Shown here one piece after another: positions 11,580-22,175 of a DNA stretch of 64,000 bases. The notes below the pieces were generated by a model. That model was not told the DNA's origin, did not search any database, and worked only from the letters and a program-made list of their open reading frames with translations. This DNA is from Halisarca cf. caerulea (taxonomy: Eukaryota; Porifera; Demospongiae; Chondrillida; Halisarcidae), in NCBI GenBank assembly GCA_963170055.1, contig CAUJGJ010000125.1:2029501-2093500 (forward strand). The letters are read 5' to 3'. The stretch's first letter is position 1; each line of letters opens with the position of its first letter. A program made the position numbers and the translations under genes.

Positions 11580-11652
11580 GTATTGTGTATGTGTGTTTGT
11601 GTGTACGTACGTATGTGTACATATGTTTGTGCATGTGCGTATGTGTGTGTGC

Positions 11653-11693
<41 letters not shown>

Positions 11694-11711
11694 TATGCAT
11701 GTGCGTGCGTG

Positions 11712-11786
<75 letters not shown>

Positions 11787-11829
11787 ATGCGTGCATGCGT
11801 GTGTGTGTGTGTGTGTGTGCATGCGTGCA

Positions 11830-11879
<50 letters not shown>

Positions 11880-11930
11880 CGTCGGTATGTGTGTATGTGT
11901 GTATGTGCATGCATGTGTGTGTGCATGCAC
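11580..11930. repeat. Long compound (TG)n / (TGCATGCG) microsatellite
   Basis: About 350 bp of TG repeats with regularly spaced catgcgtgcatgcg blocks at about 11695, 11787 and 11820. Alternating purine-pyrimidine throughout makes it a strong candidate for Z-DNA formation. All long ORFs here are repeat artefacts. Confidence 0.95.
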
Positions 11931-12149
11931 GCATGAGGGCAGAAATGTGTGACAAGTTCGACAACTATTATCACAAAGTACAAGGACAATATGGCAAAAT
12001 TATTAAATTACATTTAATAATTCAATTTGCAATGCCATGATACATTTTTGAAAAAAATAATATGATTAGTATTGACAATGTCATGGTTCCACACATTTTG
12101 CATCTTTTTGGCAGACTACACATGCAGCTGATGACAGCCCAAGAGCAAT

Positions 12150-13865
12150 TTAGCAGTTACTGTAGTAGTATCTGTAGTAGTTGTAGCTGTAGTAACTGTA
12201 GTAGTATCTATAAAAACTGTAACTGTAGTATCTAGTGTAGCAGTTTCTGTATCTATTGCCTGTAGTCACTCCCACTGCAATTCCGACAATAATGATAACC
12301 AGGACAGCACAGACAAAGGTGGCAATGCTGAGACAAATACTTAAATAAGCCTGAGATGCTGCTTGCTTCTGGCGCGGATTAGACAGAGCCTGCATATAAG
12401 ATGAGGTTCAGAGCATGAAGCAAATGGAAAGTCATCTTATAACACACTAACACATACCAAAGCAGCCAAGATGAGTGCAGGAACACTACATGCTAGAAAC
12501 AGAAGTGAAGATCCGCAACAAGCCAGAGCAATAATTGCTAGTACAATAGCAATAGTTGCTTTGCTGCTGTGATCCTGACCAGGTGAAGACATGACAGTGG
12601 TGCTTGCCATGGGCTGGGCAGCGACAACCACAGTATGACCCTGTGTACAGTAAATTTAAATGACATGTTGTCAAATACACCAACATTACAAGCAAATTAA
12701 ATGTTCCAGTTCTACAAATCCCAAGCAGTGGGCAGGTGCACAGTACTAAACAGTTTCGAATAGTGGAACATTTAGCAAATATGGATCACCTTACTTTTGG
12801 CATATGCATGCTCACAGCATTCACACTTAGCTGAATGGTAACAGACTACCTTCAATTACTGAATATAGACAATGTTAAAAAGCTGACAGTGTGCACAATG
12901 TCATTTTCTTTCTACTAGTACGACATAATCTTGAAATCAATGCATACTTGTATTGGTGCTGCACCTGCATGAAAATTGACAATAAATATTATTAGTAATT
13001 TAAAAATGAATAAGAAAATCAATCAAATTGATTGTCAATATTTAATACAATTATAATTAATATTGCTTTCACTGTTAAGGTAATTTTGAACGGTAACCTG
13101 GAAAAATATAATTTATTAAATAAAATAAATAATATTCTGCCCCAAAACACTTGAACTAATGTATCCAATGGGCCCTGCAAAATATATATCCACAAGTCTT
13201 AAAATATCAAAATTTAGTATCTTTATTATTAAAGTTATTAGTAATAATTATTATAATCGAGGCAACCATGCATATTGAAGATTTAGAGCAGAAGCCCTTA
13301 ATTCGAAATTATTTAAGTTCTAAGTGGCCAGGCCCCCTGTATCAGTTACATGTAGTTACTGTTACAGTACTAGACTTTTTGCTAACTAGAGTGTCTACGC
13401 TAAAATACATTATTATACAATAATAAATAAGCTATGAGGCAATATCATTCAATTTTCCATGCAAGAGAGTATGCATTGCAATAAACTGCATATTGAGTAT
13501 AATATTATTCATACTTGGATAAGGTGGTGGCTCATCGAATCCCTGAGGTGGGTAGCCTTGCATCTGTGGAGGGTACCCTTGTTGTGGTTGGTAACCTTTC
13601 TGTGGTGGATATCCTTGTTGTGGCGGGTACCCTTGTTGTGGTGGAGGGTATCCCTGCTGTGGCTGAACGTATCCTGGTTGTGGCGGGTATCCTTGGTGTG
13701 AAGGGAAACTCTGTTGTGGTCCTTGATTTTGTGGATTCAATTGGGGAGCGTACGGCATCTGATCACTTTGTTGAGCTAAAAGAAACAGATCGATCGAACA
13801 TCACAGTATTGAATATTCACGCAGGACATCACATCATGTAGTCGTGAATCCTTACGCTGTGCCAT
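12150..13865 (-). CDS. Gene B: two-transmembrane protein with PQQGYPP repeats and Tyr-rich C-terminus
   Basis: Exons 5' to 3': 13856-13865 (ATGGCACAGC, MAQ), 13515-13775, 12948-12964 (17 nt), 12458-12640 (183 nt) and 12150-12389; 711 nt, 236 residues, GT/AG and frame-consistent. Exon 2 encodes tandem YPPQQG-type heptads ending FDEPPPYPS, a PPxY motif of the type that binds WW-domain ubiquitin ligases. Exon 4 encodes the first membrane helix ([20 protein letters not shown]). Exon 5 starts [20 protein letters not shown], contains the second helix, and ends in an unusual Tyr/Arg/Ser run ([17 protein letters not shown]) created by a trinucleotide-like gtagtagt repeat. The ACC before helix one and the A..AY.S motif after the loop are what suggest CD225/dispanin; this assignment is inference. 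Confidence 0.85.
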
Positions 13866-13869
13866 TTCT

Positions 13870-14126
13870 ACTTTAAAGTTTAACTTGACGGCCGATCGTT
13901 CAATAAAACACTTGCGAAGCGAATCTCTTGAATCGCGATGGGTTGTTATTTTCTTCTGTCACAGTGATCGACTCTGCGGTGACCTAATTGCGATCCGCTT
14001 GCGAATGCGTCGACGTTACGTGTTATGTGTGCACTAGCCTTATATGGTCGAACGGTTTCTTTTAATTACGTCATTTCGCACGCATGCACGATAATTACAT
14101 TATTGCATGCACACCCCGCCTATTAT
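13870..14126. other. Upstream region of gene B
   Basis: A relatively CpG-containing stretch (gcgatccgcttgcgaatgcg, cgacgttacg) directly 5' of the minus-strand start codon, in contrast to the AT-rich surroundings. It is the likely promoter by position only; no TATA box is evident. Confidence 0.35.
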
Positions 14127-14335
14127 TCAGTCAAACCTCACTATAACGAACCCCTTCAGGACCACTGAAAATGCAGGGTGTTCACTATATCAGGGTTCAT
14201 TTACAATAGTCTTATGAGAGTAAATGGGACCTGGTGTACATTCTAAGTTCTATGTATAATATGTTTGTTATACGTAGCAGGGAGTTCATTGTACGTATAT
14301 CCAGGGTTCATTATATAGCAAGGCTCAGCTGTAAT
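14127..14335. mobile_element. MITE, Tc1/mariner-like ends, copy 2
   Basis: The left end cagtcaaacctcactataac with gaacc and the reverse complement of the right end (tacagctgagccttgctata, taatgaacc) match in order. It is about 210 bp, with internal gggttca motifs repeated. No ORF. Confidence 0.6.
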
Positions 14336-14339
14336 ACTA

Positions 14340-15200
14340 CTATAATACCATTTGTCTACGTATATTGTAAAGGCACCCTAAAGCATTTTTGTGTGTGTCT
14401 AAATGCACACAATTCAGATACTCCAAACATACCATTACAGATACTTACAGTATAATGTATTAATTTACGTAGCTTCAGATCATTATCATGTTCAGAATGG
14501 ACTATAGCTAATTAAACCTAAGTGAAACATTGTTTTCATGCTGTGCCTATGACAAGATACTCGTATGAACCTCAGAAGATGGCAAGTGTATGATCATAGT
14601 AAACTTCTTGCATATGCTCCCAGTCCCCCTGCAATCACCACTAGCTGGCACCTTAACTCACTGTACACATGTCAATTGCATGTAGCTAGGTACGCTTACT
14701 AGATCCTGGTTCCTGTTGAACATCCTAGTGAAGGGTGTTGCCTCTCCTGCTTGTGCTTGCAGACAACAGAGGTAATAGAGTGGACATTACACCACATTTT
14801 TCGCAAATTTTTGAAGTAAACTTTAAGGCAATTGTCTAAATTGCATGTTTCGCTCCCAGAGTTCTCTGGCACTGACTTTTAACCAGGTGTGCAGCATTCT
14901 CTGTGGCTATGGGTGAGAGTAATTGGAATTGCTCCAGTCAATACAGAGAGAGGTTCAAGGATCAGTTCAAGTTTAAAACAACAACAGAACAATTAACACA
15001 CCTATGAGAGCATGTATGTTGCCTGTACATCTCCAATTCTGTTGTGTCATATTGTGTTAACATACTCCACCTGAGAAACTGAAAATGTGGTTAATGTCAA
15101 AGGGTGTGCCACAGACACAATGATATAGATCATCCATAATGCAGATAAACCGTAAATTCCTTGAAGGCCTGTTTATGTAATTTGAGGCCATACATCCGTA
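14340..15200. other. No intact gene; possibly decayed LINE sequence
   Basis: No supported ORF. It lies downstream, in minus orientation, of the RT remnant at 15290-16000 and may be its decayed 3' part, but I could not align it convincingly. Confidence 0.3.
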
Positions 15201-15289
15201 TCAGGAATCATGCTAAAATGCAGTAAGCCATTTGAATGCTCCATCTTCACAACACTGTTGCTCAGCAACTAAATTGGAGACTATAACAG

Positions 15290-16000
15290 TTTGAAAGATT
15301 AGACTTCACATCTTCCACACAGATGGTAATATCATCCGCCATGGGTATGGAAAGGCTTTTCACCAACACATCAGAGTGTGTCCAAGCACTATTAGTTATC
15401 CTTAATCTATAATATCATATAATATAATTTATAATTATTAAATCATTATGCTTTTCAGACATCATGTGACACGTGATAATGGGGTGAGTACTGTTATGTG
15501 AGCTGAGGGTAAATGTGGCCGAGGATCTGACATCATCTAGTGATGCAGCCCTGGTACAATGAAAGGGAATGGGGGGGGGGGTTGTAAAGCATGAAAAGAA
15601 AAGTGTATATCATGTGAGCCCATTGTAAATATATACAGTACGAAATAGTGTGTTGGCTTAAATATATTCACAAGGGGGGTGGGGATAATTGCAGGAAGGT
15701 CAAGGTTGATGGGTGGGGTTGGGCATGATCAATTGCAAAGGAACTGAACCAAATTTGTTATTGTTGATGTAAGCTCAAGGCCGTGTGAAGTGGATGATTG
15801 TAGTGATGATATACAACAATTTCGAGTACTTTGGAAAGGATATAAGCACAATAGAGAGGTGGGGCGATAGTTTTTATATTTGATGGGTCTCCACCTTTGT
15901 GGATTGGGATGGTTGCACCCAAGTATAAGTCTGACACACACCTTTTAAAAAAATTGAATAACACATGAGTGCACAAATTTGCACAGTGTACATTCAGTCC
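15290..16000 (-). pseudogene. Non-LTR (LINE) reverse transcriptase remnant
   Basis: Reading right to left, the minus strand encodes FNFFKRCVSDLYLGATIPIH, then KGGDPSNIK and YILSKVLEIVVYHH. This is the conserved fingers block of jockey/CR1-type reverse transcriptases (PIHKGGDPSNIKNYRPIS, then LSKVLE). A neighbouring frame supplies NYRPTSLLC, so at least two frameshifts are present. Further left (15300-15345) a possible MADDI peptide could be the remains of the catalytic F/YADD box, but this is weak. It is clearly inactive. Confidence 0.7.
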
Positions 16001-16756
16001 AATTAAACACTGTCTAGCCCTATGCCCGTCTAGCCTCATGCATGTCTAGCCCTATGCATGTCTAGCCCTATGCCTGTCTTGCCCCAGGCTTTGCCCACCT
16101 AGCCCTGTACCGGTGTCATAAAATTCTGGGTCCCCCCTCATTCTTGGCCCCCCCAGGTCTAGAATTTTAAAATTTTGAGCCCCCCGGGCCTAGAATATTA
16201 AAATTCTAGGCCCCCCAGGGGGTGTAAAATTTTAAAATTCTAGACCCCTGCCTGTGAAATTAGGCCCCCCCTACAAAAACGACAGTACAACTATGCAAAC
16301 AGATATCAATCTATTTGTAGATTCTTCAATCATAATTATAATTTATATTTAAAAGTAAAAAGTAAAAATTAATAGTAATAACAATACACTACTAACTGTA
16401 ATACACATACATTATAGCAACAATAAAATAAGATATACATGCATGGTCACGCTTATATTTTAAAGATTAAATTGACAAGGGCTGGAAGGGTGCATCCCTC
16501 TGTCACGCATTGAGTGATAATGGGTATTCTTTGTTACTGTGCATGTGCCAAGATCTGGAGCCCTTCCTGCAATTAAGGGCATGGTGACACTAAAAATAAG
16601 ATATATTATTGCAATTTGGGGACCAACCATACTTGATCAGGGCAATGGGCATGCATCCATACTGAAATGCACTTTACCATGTAATGGACTTGACAATCTT
16701 ATTAATTTATTGGTGTGTCTGTATGTATTTGTGCACATAATATGAGTATACATGCA

Positions 16757-16759
<3 letters not shown>

Positions 16760-16789
<30 letters not shown>

Positions 16790-17108
16790 GTGATCTATAT
16801 TGTGTGTGATCTATGGTGGGTGGGTGTGGGTGTGGGTGGATAGGGGTGTGTGCAGGGGCGTAGGAACACACATACGTATAAGTAAGGGGGCCAAAGGGAT
16901 TCTATAGATGAAGCATTTTGTACAGCAATATGTTAGACACGTGTATGATTTTGGGCCCTACTCACTAAATGTGAGGGGGCCAGGGCACCAATAGTTGACG
17001 AGTGTTGTTGGCTATATAGCAGAAGATTTATCCCCTGAGAACAAGTGCAGAGATGGCCACCAACGAAAATTTAGACGTCGCTAACAATGGTTTGAAATTC
17101 ATGCAGGA

Positions 17109-17166
<58 letters not shown>

Positions 17167-17170
17167 TGTG
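16760..17170. repeat. (TG)n tracts inside the 1.8-kb element
   Basis: Two TG arrays, at about 16760-16792 and 17110-17165, are separated by ggtgggtgtggg-rich DNA and an unremarkable spacer. Confidence 0.9.
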
Positions 17171-17198
17171 TGTGTGTATATTTGTGCCTGTGTATGTG

Positions 17199-17337
17199 CC
17201 AATTATTGAGTGCAATTTGGAAATTGCACTCAATAATTGGATAAATTCACTGAACACAACCTCTTCACTTGATATAAGGGTTGCACCCGCCACCCGAACT
17301 AGGGGTGAAGGTGGCCGAAGGCCACCTTCTCCCCTAG
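17199..17337. repeat. Two adjacent strong hairpins
   Basis: The first is a perfect 20-bp inverted repeat (arms 17199-17218 and 17221-17240, loop gg; arm ccaattattgagtgcaattt). The second has 18-bp arms with one mismatch (17299-17316 and 17320-17337; arm ctaggggtgaaggtggcc, loop gaa). Both lie inside the 1.8-kb element. Confidence 0.9.
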
Positions 17338-18040
17338 TCATAATAATATTATATGCATTGGTGGATACAATGTCATCATAATAAGGCCTAGATATCACCA
17401 ACCAGAAATGAGGCAACATCTCATTGATTGTTTTAACAAAGGAGAGATGCAGCCATTCGGCCATCCAGCCAGACACTGAGGATAAAGCAATCATTATGGT
17501 ACTTGGCAATCAGTGCAAAGAATGGTACCATATCGGTTGCCAAGATATCCTCTATTTCTATACTTCTCTGATATAATAGTTCAGAATCGATCTGTGTATG
17601 AAGTATTCATTTTTAAATATGATTGAAAAGTAAATTAACGATCAAAAGGAATAAACCATGTAGGTGGACCAAAGATCTAGAGTCACAATTCTTCCCATGC
17701 ACCAGTTACAGTGGGTCTAGCTGTGATTCCTCTGACAGTAGGTGTAGTTCAAGCTGTCTAGTTGGACACGCAGATCTCCACAGACAGAAACTGCTCACTT
17801 CGCGACTCGTTGGAAGGGGGGGCCTAATCTCACGCGGGGGGGTCTAAAATTTTAAAATTCTAGACCCCCAGGGGGGCCTAGAACGAGGGGGGGCCCAAAA
17901 TGTTAGGACACCTGTCGGTTTTGCAACTTAACCTTGTTCCAAGTGTTTTTGGAGAATCCTTTCTTGATAATGGCTTTTTGCACGATCCTGTGTCAATCCT
18001 ACATCCTTGTACCATTTTTAAATGGTTTTTATACACCCTT

Positions 18041-18725
18041 GTTCGTGCGGTTTTTCCTTTTATAGCGAAACGGTTGCTTGAATAGGTTTCCACTGCAGTT
18101 GAGAAGGAACACGATCAAATCTTGTAAGATAAAGAAACTAGAAATCTATGCAGTTACCTGACTAATATCAATGTACCCATCTAGAAACAAATGATCGAAC
18201 GAAAAGAGCGCTGAAGTCGACGATCATCGAAGTGCAGACCTTGTGCACGTACGCGTATGTCTAGTCTCGCGTAGCCATTTCGCCGATCCGAAAATGGCTG
18301 ATCCGGCGAATGTATGGGATTTGCCTATTAATTTTTTTCTCCCTTTAGAAGTGTAGGTATTGCTTCAAAACCTACAAAAGGCACTTCGTGCTAACAATCG
18401 GAGCTCACTGGCGAAAGATGAGACCTCTGGACCCTTCGTGGCGACCTGTAGCCCAGTTCGAAAAAACGACGAGAAGAATAAGAAGAAGAATAAGGGTTAG
18501 GGACACGGAAAAAACATGGCCGCCATACATTAGCGCAAATTTTGTTTTCGTCTGAAAACTAACGATGCAGTACAGTTAGTAACACTTAAAAGTGATATTG
18601 GTGCCTCCTGACACACTAGCTATAAGATGAAGTAGTTAAAACCCTTCGTAGGCCAATTTCTTTAAAGAACTTTGAAATTTTAGACGAAAATGTATGGCTA
18701 CGCAACACCAATACCATTTTAAGAT
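18041..18725. other. No gene seen; relatively CpG-rich segment
   Basis: Contains a short inverted repeat (ttcgccgatc / gatccggcgaa at 18277-18309) and a short ATG frame beginning MADPANVWDL that stops after about 20 codons. Base composition differs from its AT-rich neighbours, but no exon series could be built. Confidence 0.35.
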
Positions 18726-18730
18726 TATTC

Positions 18731-18753
18731 TAACCCTAACCCTAACCCTAACT
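18731..18753. repeat. Short interstitial telomere-like repeat (CCCTAA)n
   Basis: Just under four tandem copies of ccctaa (ctaaccctaaccctaaccc); a single gggttaggg lies at 18496. TTAGGG is the common metazoan telomere unit. This is probably a telomerase-healed break or chance insertion. Confidence 0.85.
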
Positions 18754-18984
18754 GTATACGCAACTTCACAAATGTTACGCAACATTCCAACATCATGTGC
18801 ATGTATTGATGACGAAATACTGCCGGACGAATAGCCATTCTGTTAATTTTATGACACAAAGTGAGGGCTTTCTTTTCTGGCATTTCTACAATTTTCCTAG
18901 TTACAACAAAATTGGTTGATATGCATGGGCTGTTTGAGCGGTATGTATTGTACCATAGACACTCTATACTACGTAGTATACCTA

Positions 18985-19240
18985 TGCATATGATTGTATT
19001 ATTACCGAGCGGTTTAGCGAGGTTAATTGTTTCCGTCGTATAGGGGAGTCTGATCGAGAAGCCCACGCACTTAATCGTATATTTTGGCCAATATGTCGTT
19101 TCTTTGTGCGCAAGTTGCAAGTCGGTGATAAAGTAAAGTGGCAGTGAAGTGGCAATAACAGAAGCGGGCAAATGTGTTCTATGTGATAAGGTAAACTTTA
19201 TGTGCATTTCCCCACTGGGTATTAGACAAAACGCGCCCAA
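18985..19240 (+). repeat. Dispersed repeat F, partial copy
   Basis: The block ttaccgagcggtttagcgag with gttaattgtttccgtcg and cccacgca matches the starts of the copies at 57938-58392 (+) and 48588-49022 (-), then diverges. A catagacactcta-type palindrome sits just before it (18952). Confidence 0.6.
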
Positions 19241-19980
19241 AGTCACTTACGTTTGGGTCCGTGACAGTCCCATCTTGACCGATACGAAAAAATTAAGAAT
19301 CTTCATCATTATTGCACAATAATGTCTAAAACTTCTATACAGCGATTTTCAAGTTTCTTCCGCTAAACAGTAGGATTCACAATTTTGTTGTTCGGGTGAT
19401 CGAATTGAGTAGCCATTGTGTCAGCCATTGTGTCGGACATCTTTAGGGGCATCTTTTTTGCAACTGCGCATGCGCAAGGACACGTGTAGATTATATGGCG
19501 CTATCTCCAAGACTGCTCTGTTTGCTTTCTTTGTTGTTTCGGCGAAGTCTATAGGACGTCTTCTTTCTCTGACAACTTTGTTCGAATTCAAGCTATAAAA
19601 ATGACAAAATAAAGGAATTACGAACTGCTGGCAACTTTTACCAATAAACTGGCGGCCCGTTTTGCTCTATGGTTTCGAAACAAGTGATTTAGCGAAAAGA
19701 AGTAAGAAAATTGAAATGTGAAGTGTCATAAAAAGGTATTGATTGACAAATTACAGTTCAATATCGTTCGTGTGTTGCGCACTTTTGTTCTTGTTTTCCA
19801 CTGTACTTGGAACACTTGATTTGACTAATTATAACTACGGTTCATGTGCACCACTTTGCACCATCTTGTGATAAAATTATACATATTTGATTGACATAAT
19901 CTGCAATGTGTGATTATATCTGATATGATAGAGACTAATTGCTACGGTGACTTATGATATAATATAACTTTCAAACAAAT
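19241..19980. other. No gene seen
   Basis: Short ORFs only. The tract around 19400-19500 (gccattgtgtc repeated twice) is locally duplicated. Confidence 0.35.
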
Positions 19981-19986
19981 TCTATA

Positions 19987-20136
19987 ACGTAACAGATCAA
20001 TTGTACAAAATCAATGCACAAAATGTTTTGGCCATGTAGGCCTTCATCAGCTGCATAAAATGTTTTATACAGCTGATGAAGGCCTACGTGGCCGAAACGT
20101 TGTGTGCATTGATTTTGTACAAATAATCTGTTACGT
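19987..20136. mobile_element. 150-bp inverted repeat with a hammerhead-ribozyme-like core (Penelope-like terminal sequence?)
   Basis: The ends acgtaacagat and atctgttacgt bound arms of about 68 bp that pair through tgtacaaaatcaatgcac and ctgatgaaggcctac. The right arm, plus strand 20073-20098, reads CTGATGA, then a GGCC-loop-GGCC hairpin, then GAAAC, which is the catalytic core order of a hammerhead ribozyme (one extra A after CTGATGA). The left arm, read on the minus strand, has lost the GAAA box (AAAA). Penelope-like retroelement ends in many animals carry CTGATGAAGGC..GCCGAAACG, which is family knowledge; assignment here is inference. Confidence 0.6.
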
Positions 20137-20420
20137 TCCTGATCGAATGTAAACTGACACTTCACATTTCATTTAACATTCTGATATATACATGCAGCTC
20201 ATTTTCGCTGGTATTGTTGGTATGCCGTTTTCTAAAATTATACATGCAATACAGCAAAACATGTAATTGAGCACATGATGTATTCACCTTGACTATTGTT
20301 TGTCGAAGTCTAAGTCTGAGAGATGTATGTAGTACATGTATGGAACATGCACCACTATGCCAAATATTATTATAATGTGACATCAGTGGACTTTCAAACT
20401 GATATAGCAAATGATTATAT

Positions 20421-20872
20421 ACCGTATATGTTCTAATTTTTCTTCATTCCAAATATTCGTCATGGGCTCCAAAAGGGATGAAAAGCATTCTAATTGATGA
20501 CGAAATTACATGTGTTTTAATTCTACGTATGTCAGAGACCCTATTTATTCGTCACGCAGGCTGGTCGCCTTCATTCTGCCATTTGTTGTGCCATTGATAT
20601 ACCGTACTGGAGAAACCGCTGTTCCTTCGTTTATATTTGTCATTTTTATTTCGTTTGAGTAATCGTCAAATCATGGAAGAAGATTTTCATTTTTCATTCG
20701 AAATTCCTTGTATATGTGCATGGTATCCTTGAACGGGCGCAACAGTTCTCAAGCTAGAAACAACTATTTTTTGATGGTTCTAATTCGCCGTCATTGATTC
20801 TAAATATTTGTCCCCCCATTCCAATTATTAGAACATAATTATTAATCAAAAATTAGAACATAAACGGTATAT
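20421..20872. mobile_element. MITE with ATACCGTWTATGTTCTAATTTTT termini
   Basis: The left end ataccgtatatgttctaatt and the reverse complement of the right end (ataccgtttatgttctaatt) match over about 23 bp. The element is about 450 bp. No transposase is visible. Confidence 0.75.
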
Positions 20873-20929
20873 GCACATTTATGTATATTTGTTAGATTCT
20901 GATTTTAATTGGATTATACCATGTGAAAT

Positions 20930-22045
20930 GTGTCTGAAGACAGCCTCTGCAGAAACCATGGATTTCATCGCAATCAAACAAATCTAATGTAACCCAAAAT
21001 TTGAACCTATTTTATACACAGCAGCCTGTGTCGCAACTGTACTCCAAGCACCTGAATATGTCAAATCCACAAATTTAAATGCACTTACGTACAAATCATC
21101 TAAAACACAATGTCATGCAGATTGGCTACACATCACAGAAACAAATTTCATGTACGTATGAGCAGCAAGTTATAAATGACATTGTGTGATGTATGTTCAA
21201 TCAATATGAAGTTCATGGATTCAAAAGAAATTTTAAAGACTTAATTCTTGAAAAAAAAAACAGACTGTTTGTTCAAATAGAACCAAATAATAAACCAAAA
21301 ATGTTTGCAACTTCGTTTCTATCACTCATGCAGTTGTGTGGTGGTACATGAATTACAATATTATTAATTGATTCAGAATTAATCAAGGTCTACGAATGCA
21401 TATATGTTCAGGTAAATTGACAATAGTATTATGTTAAATTGAGGAAGCATAATTATAATACTAACTTCTAGCACCATGGACTGCAAATTGGTTTCTTGTG
21501 CAGATTATGTGCAGTGGTACATGTCACACACATTGCTCAGTGCTATTGTCAATTGAATGTTCAAGCAGGCCAAATTGAACCAAGCATTGCAATTCAATTG
21601 AATCATAATATACAATGAAAAGTGACCATTTATTTTGGCAATGCAAATTTAACGCAGTGTCACCAGAAGAAATAAAAACTCAACAGATTTGTGTCAATCA
21701 CTGATGCATGACTCAATCAAATTGAATGTCAAATGTCACAAATTGCAAATGTTACACTGTCATACAGCCTTGCTTCACGAGTACTGATACTGTAGTCTAC
21801 ACACTGTGTCTTGCAAGCATGTGTCAAGTGAGTAAACAACAAAACTGCTAACTTTGCATCTGCATGGCAATTGTAATACCATTGCACTGGCAATCTAGCC
21901 TTATAACTCAAAGCATGAGCACACACATCAGTTTTGAATTCATAAGCAGCAGTCAAAATGGAATTGAACACAATTCAATTTCTATTTCAAAATTCAATTT
22001 TTGTTTTAGCAATCGCGAGGTTCTGAACTTGGTTCACAACTAGTA
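20930..22045 (+). repeat. Dispersed repeat G, copy 1
   Basis: Shares ordered blocks with 58790-60450: gatttcatcgcaatcaaaca, cagcctgtgtcgcaactgta, and the right end gcgaggttctgaacttggtt with cacaactagta. The two copies are strongly diverged and differ in length. No coding potential was found. The right end lies about 130 bp before the receptor start codon. Confidence 0.5.
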
Positions 22046-22084
22046 TACAATATCTCTGCTTTCAGTCTCCTTGGGAAAGTTTGA

Positions 22085-22092
22085 TGACGTCA
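22085..22092. promoter_or_regulatory. Consensus CRE-like site TGACGTCA upstream of the receptor gene
   Basis: A perfect palindromic TGACGTCA lies 84 bp upstream of the receptor ATG at 22176, where a proximal promoter would be expected. In animals this is the CREB/ATF bZIP site. Function here is inferred from position only. Confidence 0.4.
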
Positions 22093-22175
22093 CACCCGAG
22101 GGATTCCCCTCAGACTTCGTGGAATTGGCAGAATCAACTCTTTGGCACTTCGTACCCTTATTGAATAGAACCGTT

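Larger units (their letters stand above)
16112..17912. mobile_element. 1.8-kb inverted-terminal-repeat element inserted in repeat S
   Basis: The left terminus ggtgtcataaaattctgggt, ccccccctcattcttggccc and tctagaattttaaaatttt is matched by the reverse complement of the right terminus (ggtgtcctaacattttgggc, ccccctcgttctaggccc, tctagaattttaaaatttt). TIRs exceed 60 bp and carry unusual C-runs. Repeat S copy 2 gives the empty site; an imperfect 8-10 bp duplication (cctgtaccgg / cctgtcgg) fits a hAT- or Harbinger-like insertion, by inference. The interior has two (TG)n tracts, two strong hairpins and a short ATG frame at 17053 (MATNENLDVANNGLKFMQDL) without a recognisable domain. No transposase was found, so it is non-autonomous. 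Confidence 0.72.
15965..18040 (+). repeat. Dispersed repeat S, copy 3, split by a 1.8-kb insertion
   Basis: The left part (15965-16111) matches the first half of 5350-5620 up to cctgtacc. The right part (17913-18040) resumes at ggttttgcaac and runs through ttgttccaagtgtttttgga to ccatttttaaatggttttta. The intervening element is annotated separately. Confidence 0.8.

Noticed and set aside
15560..15590. Poly-G run as a G-quadruplex
   Set aside because: A single uninterrupted G tract without the spaced G-runs needed for a standard intramolecular quadruplex.
18294..18360. Short MADPANVWDL frame as a first exon
   Set aside because: Stops after about 20 codons with no convincing donor, and lies in a small inverted repeat.
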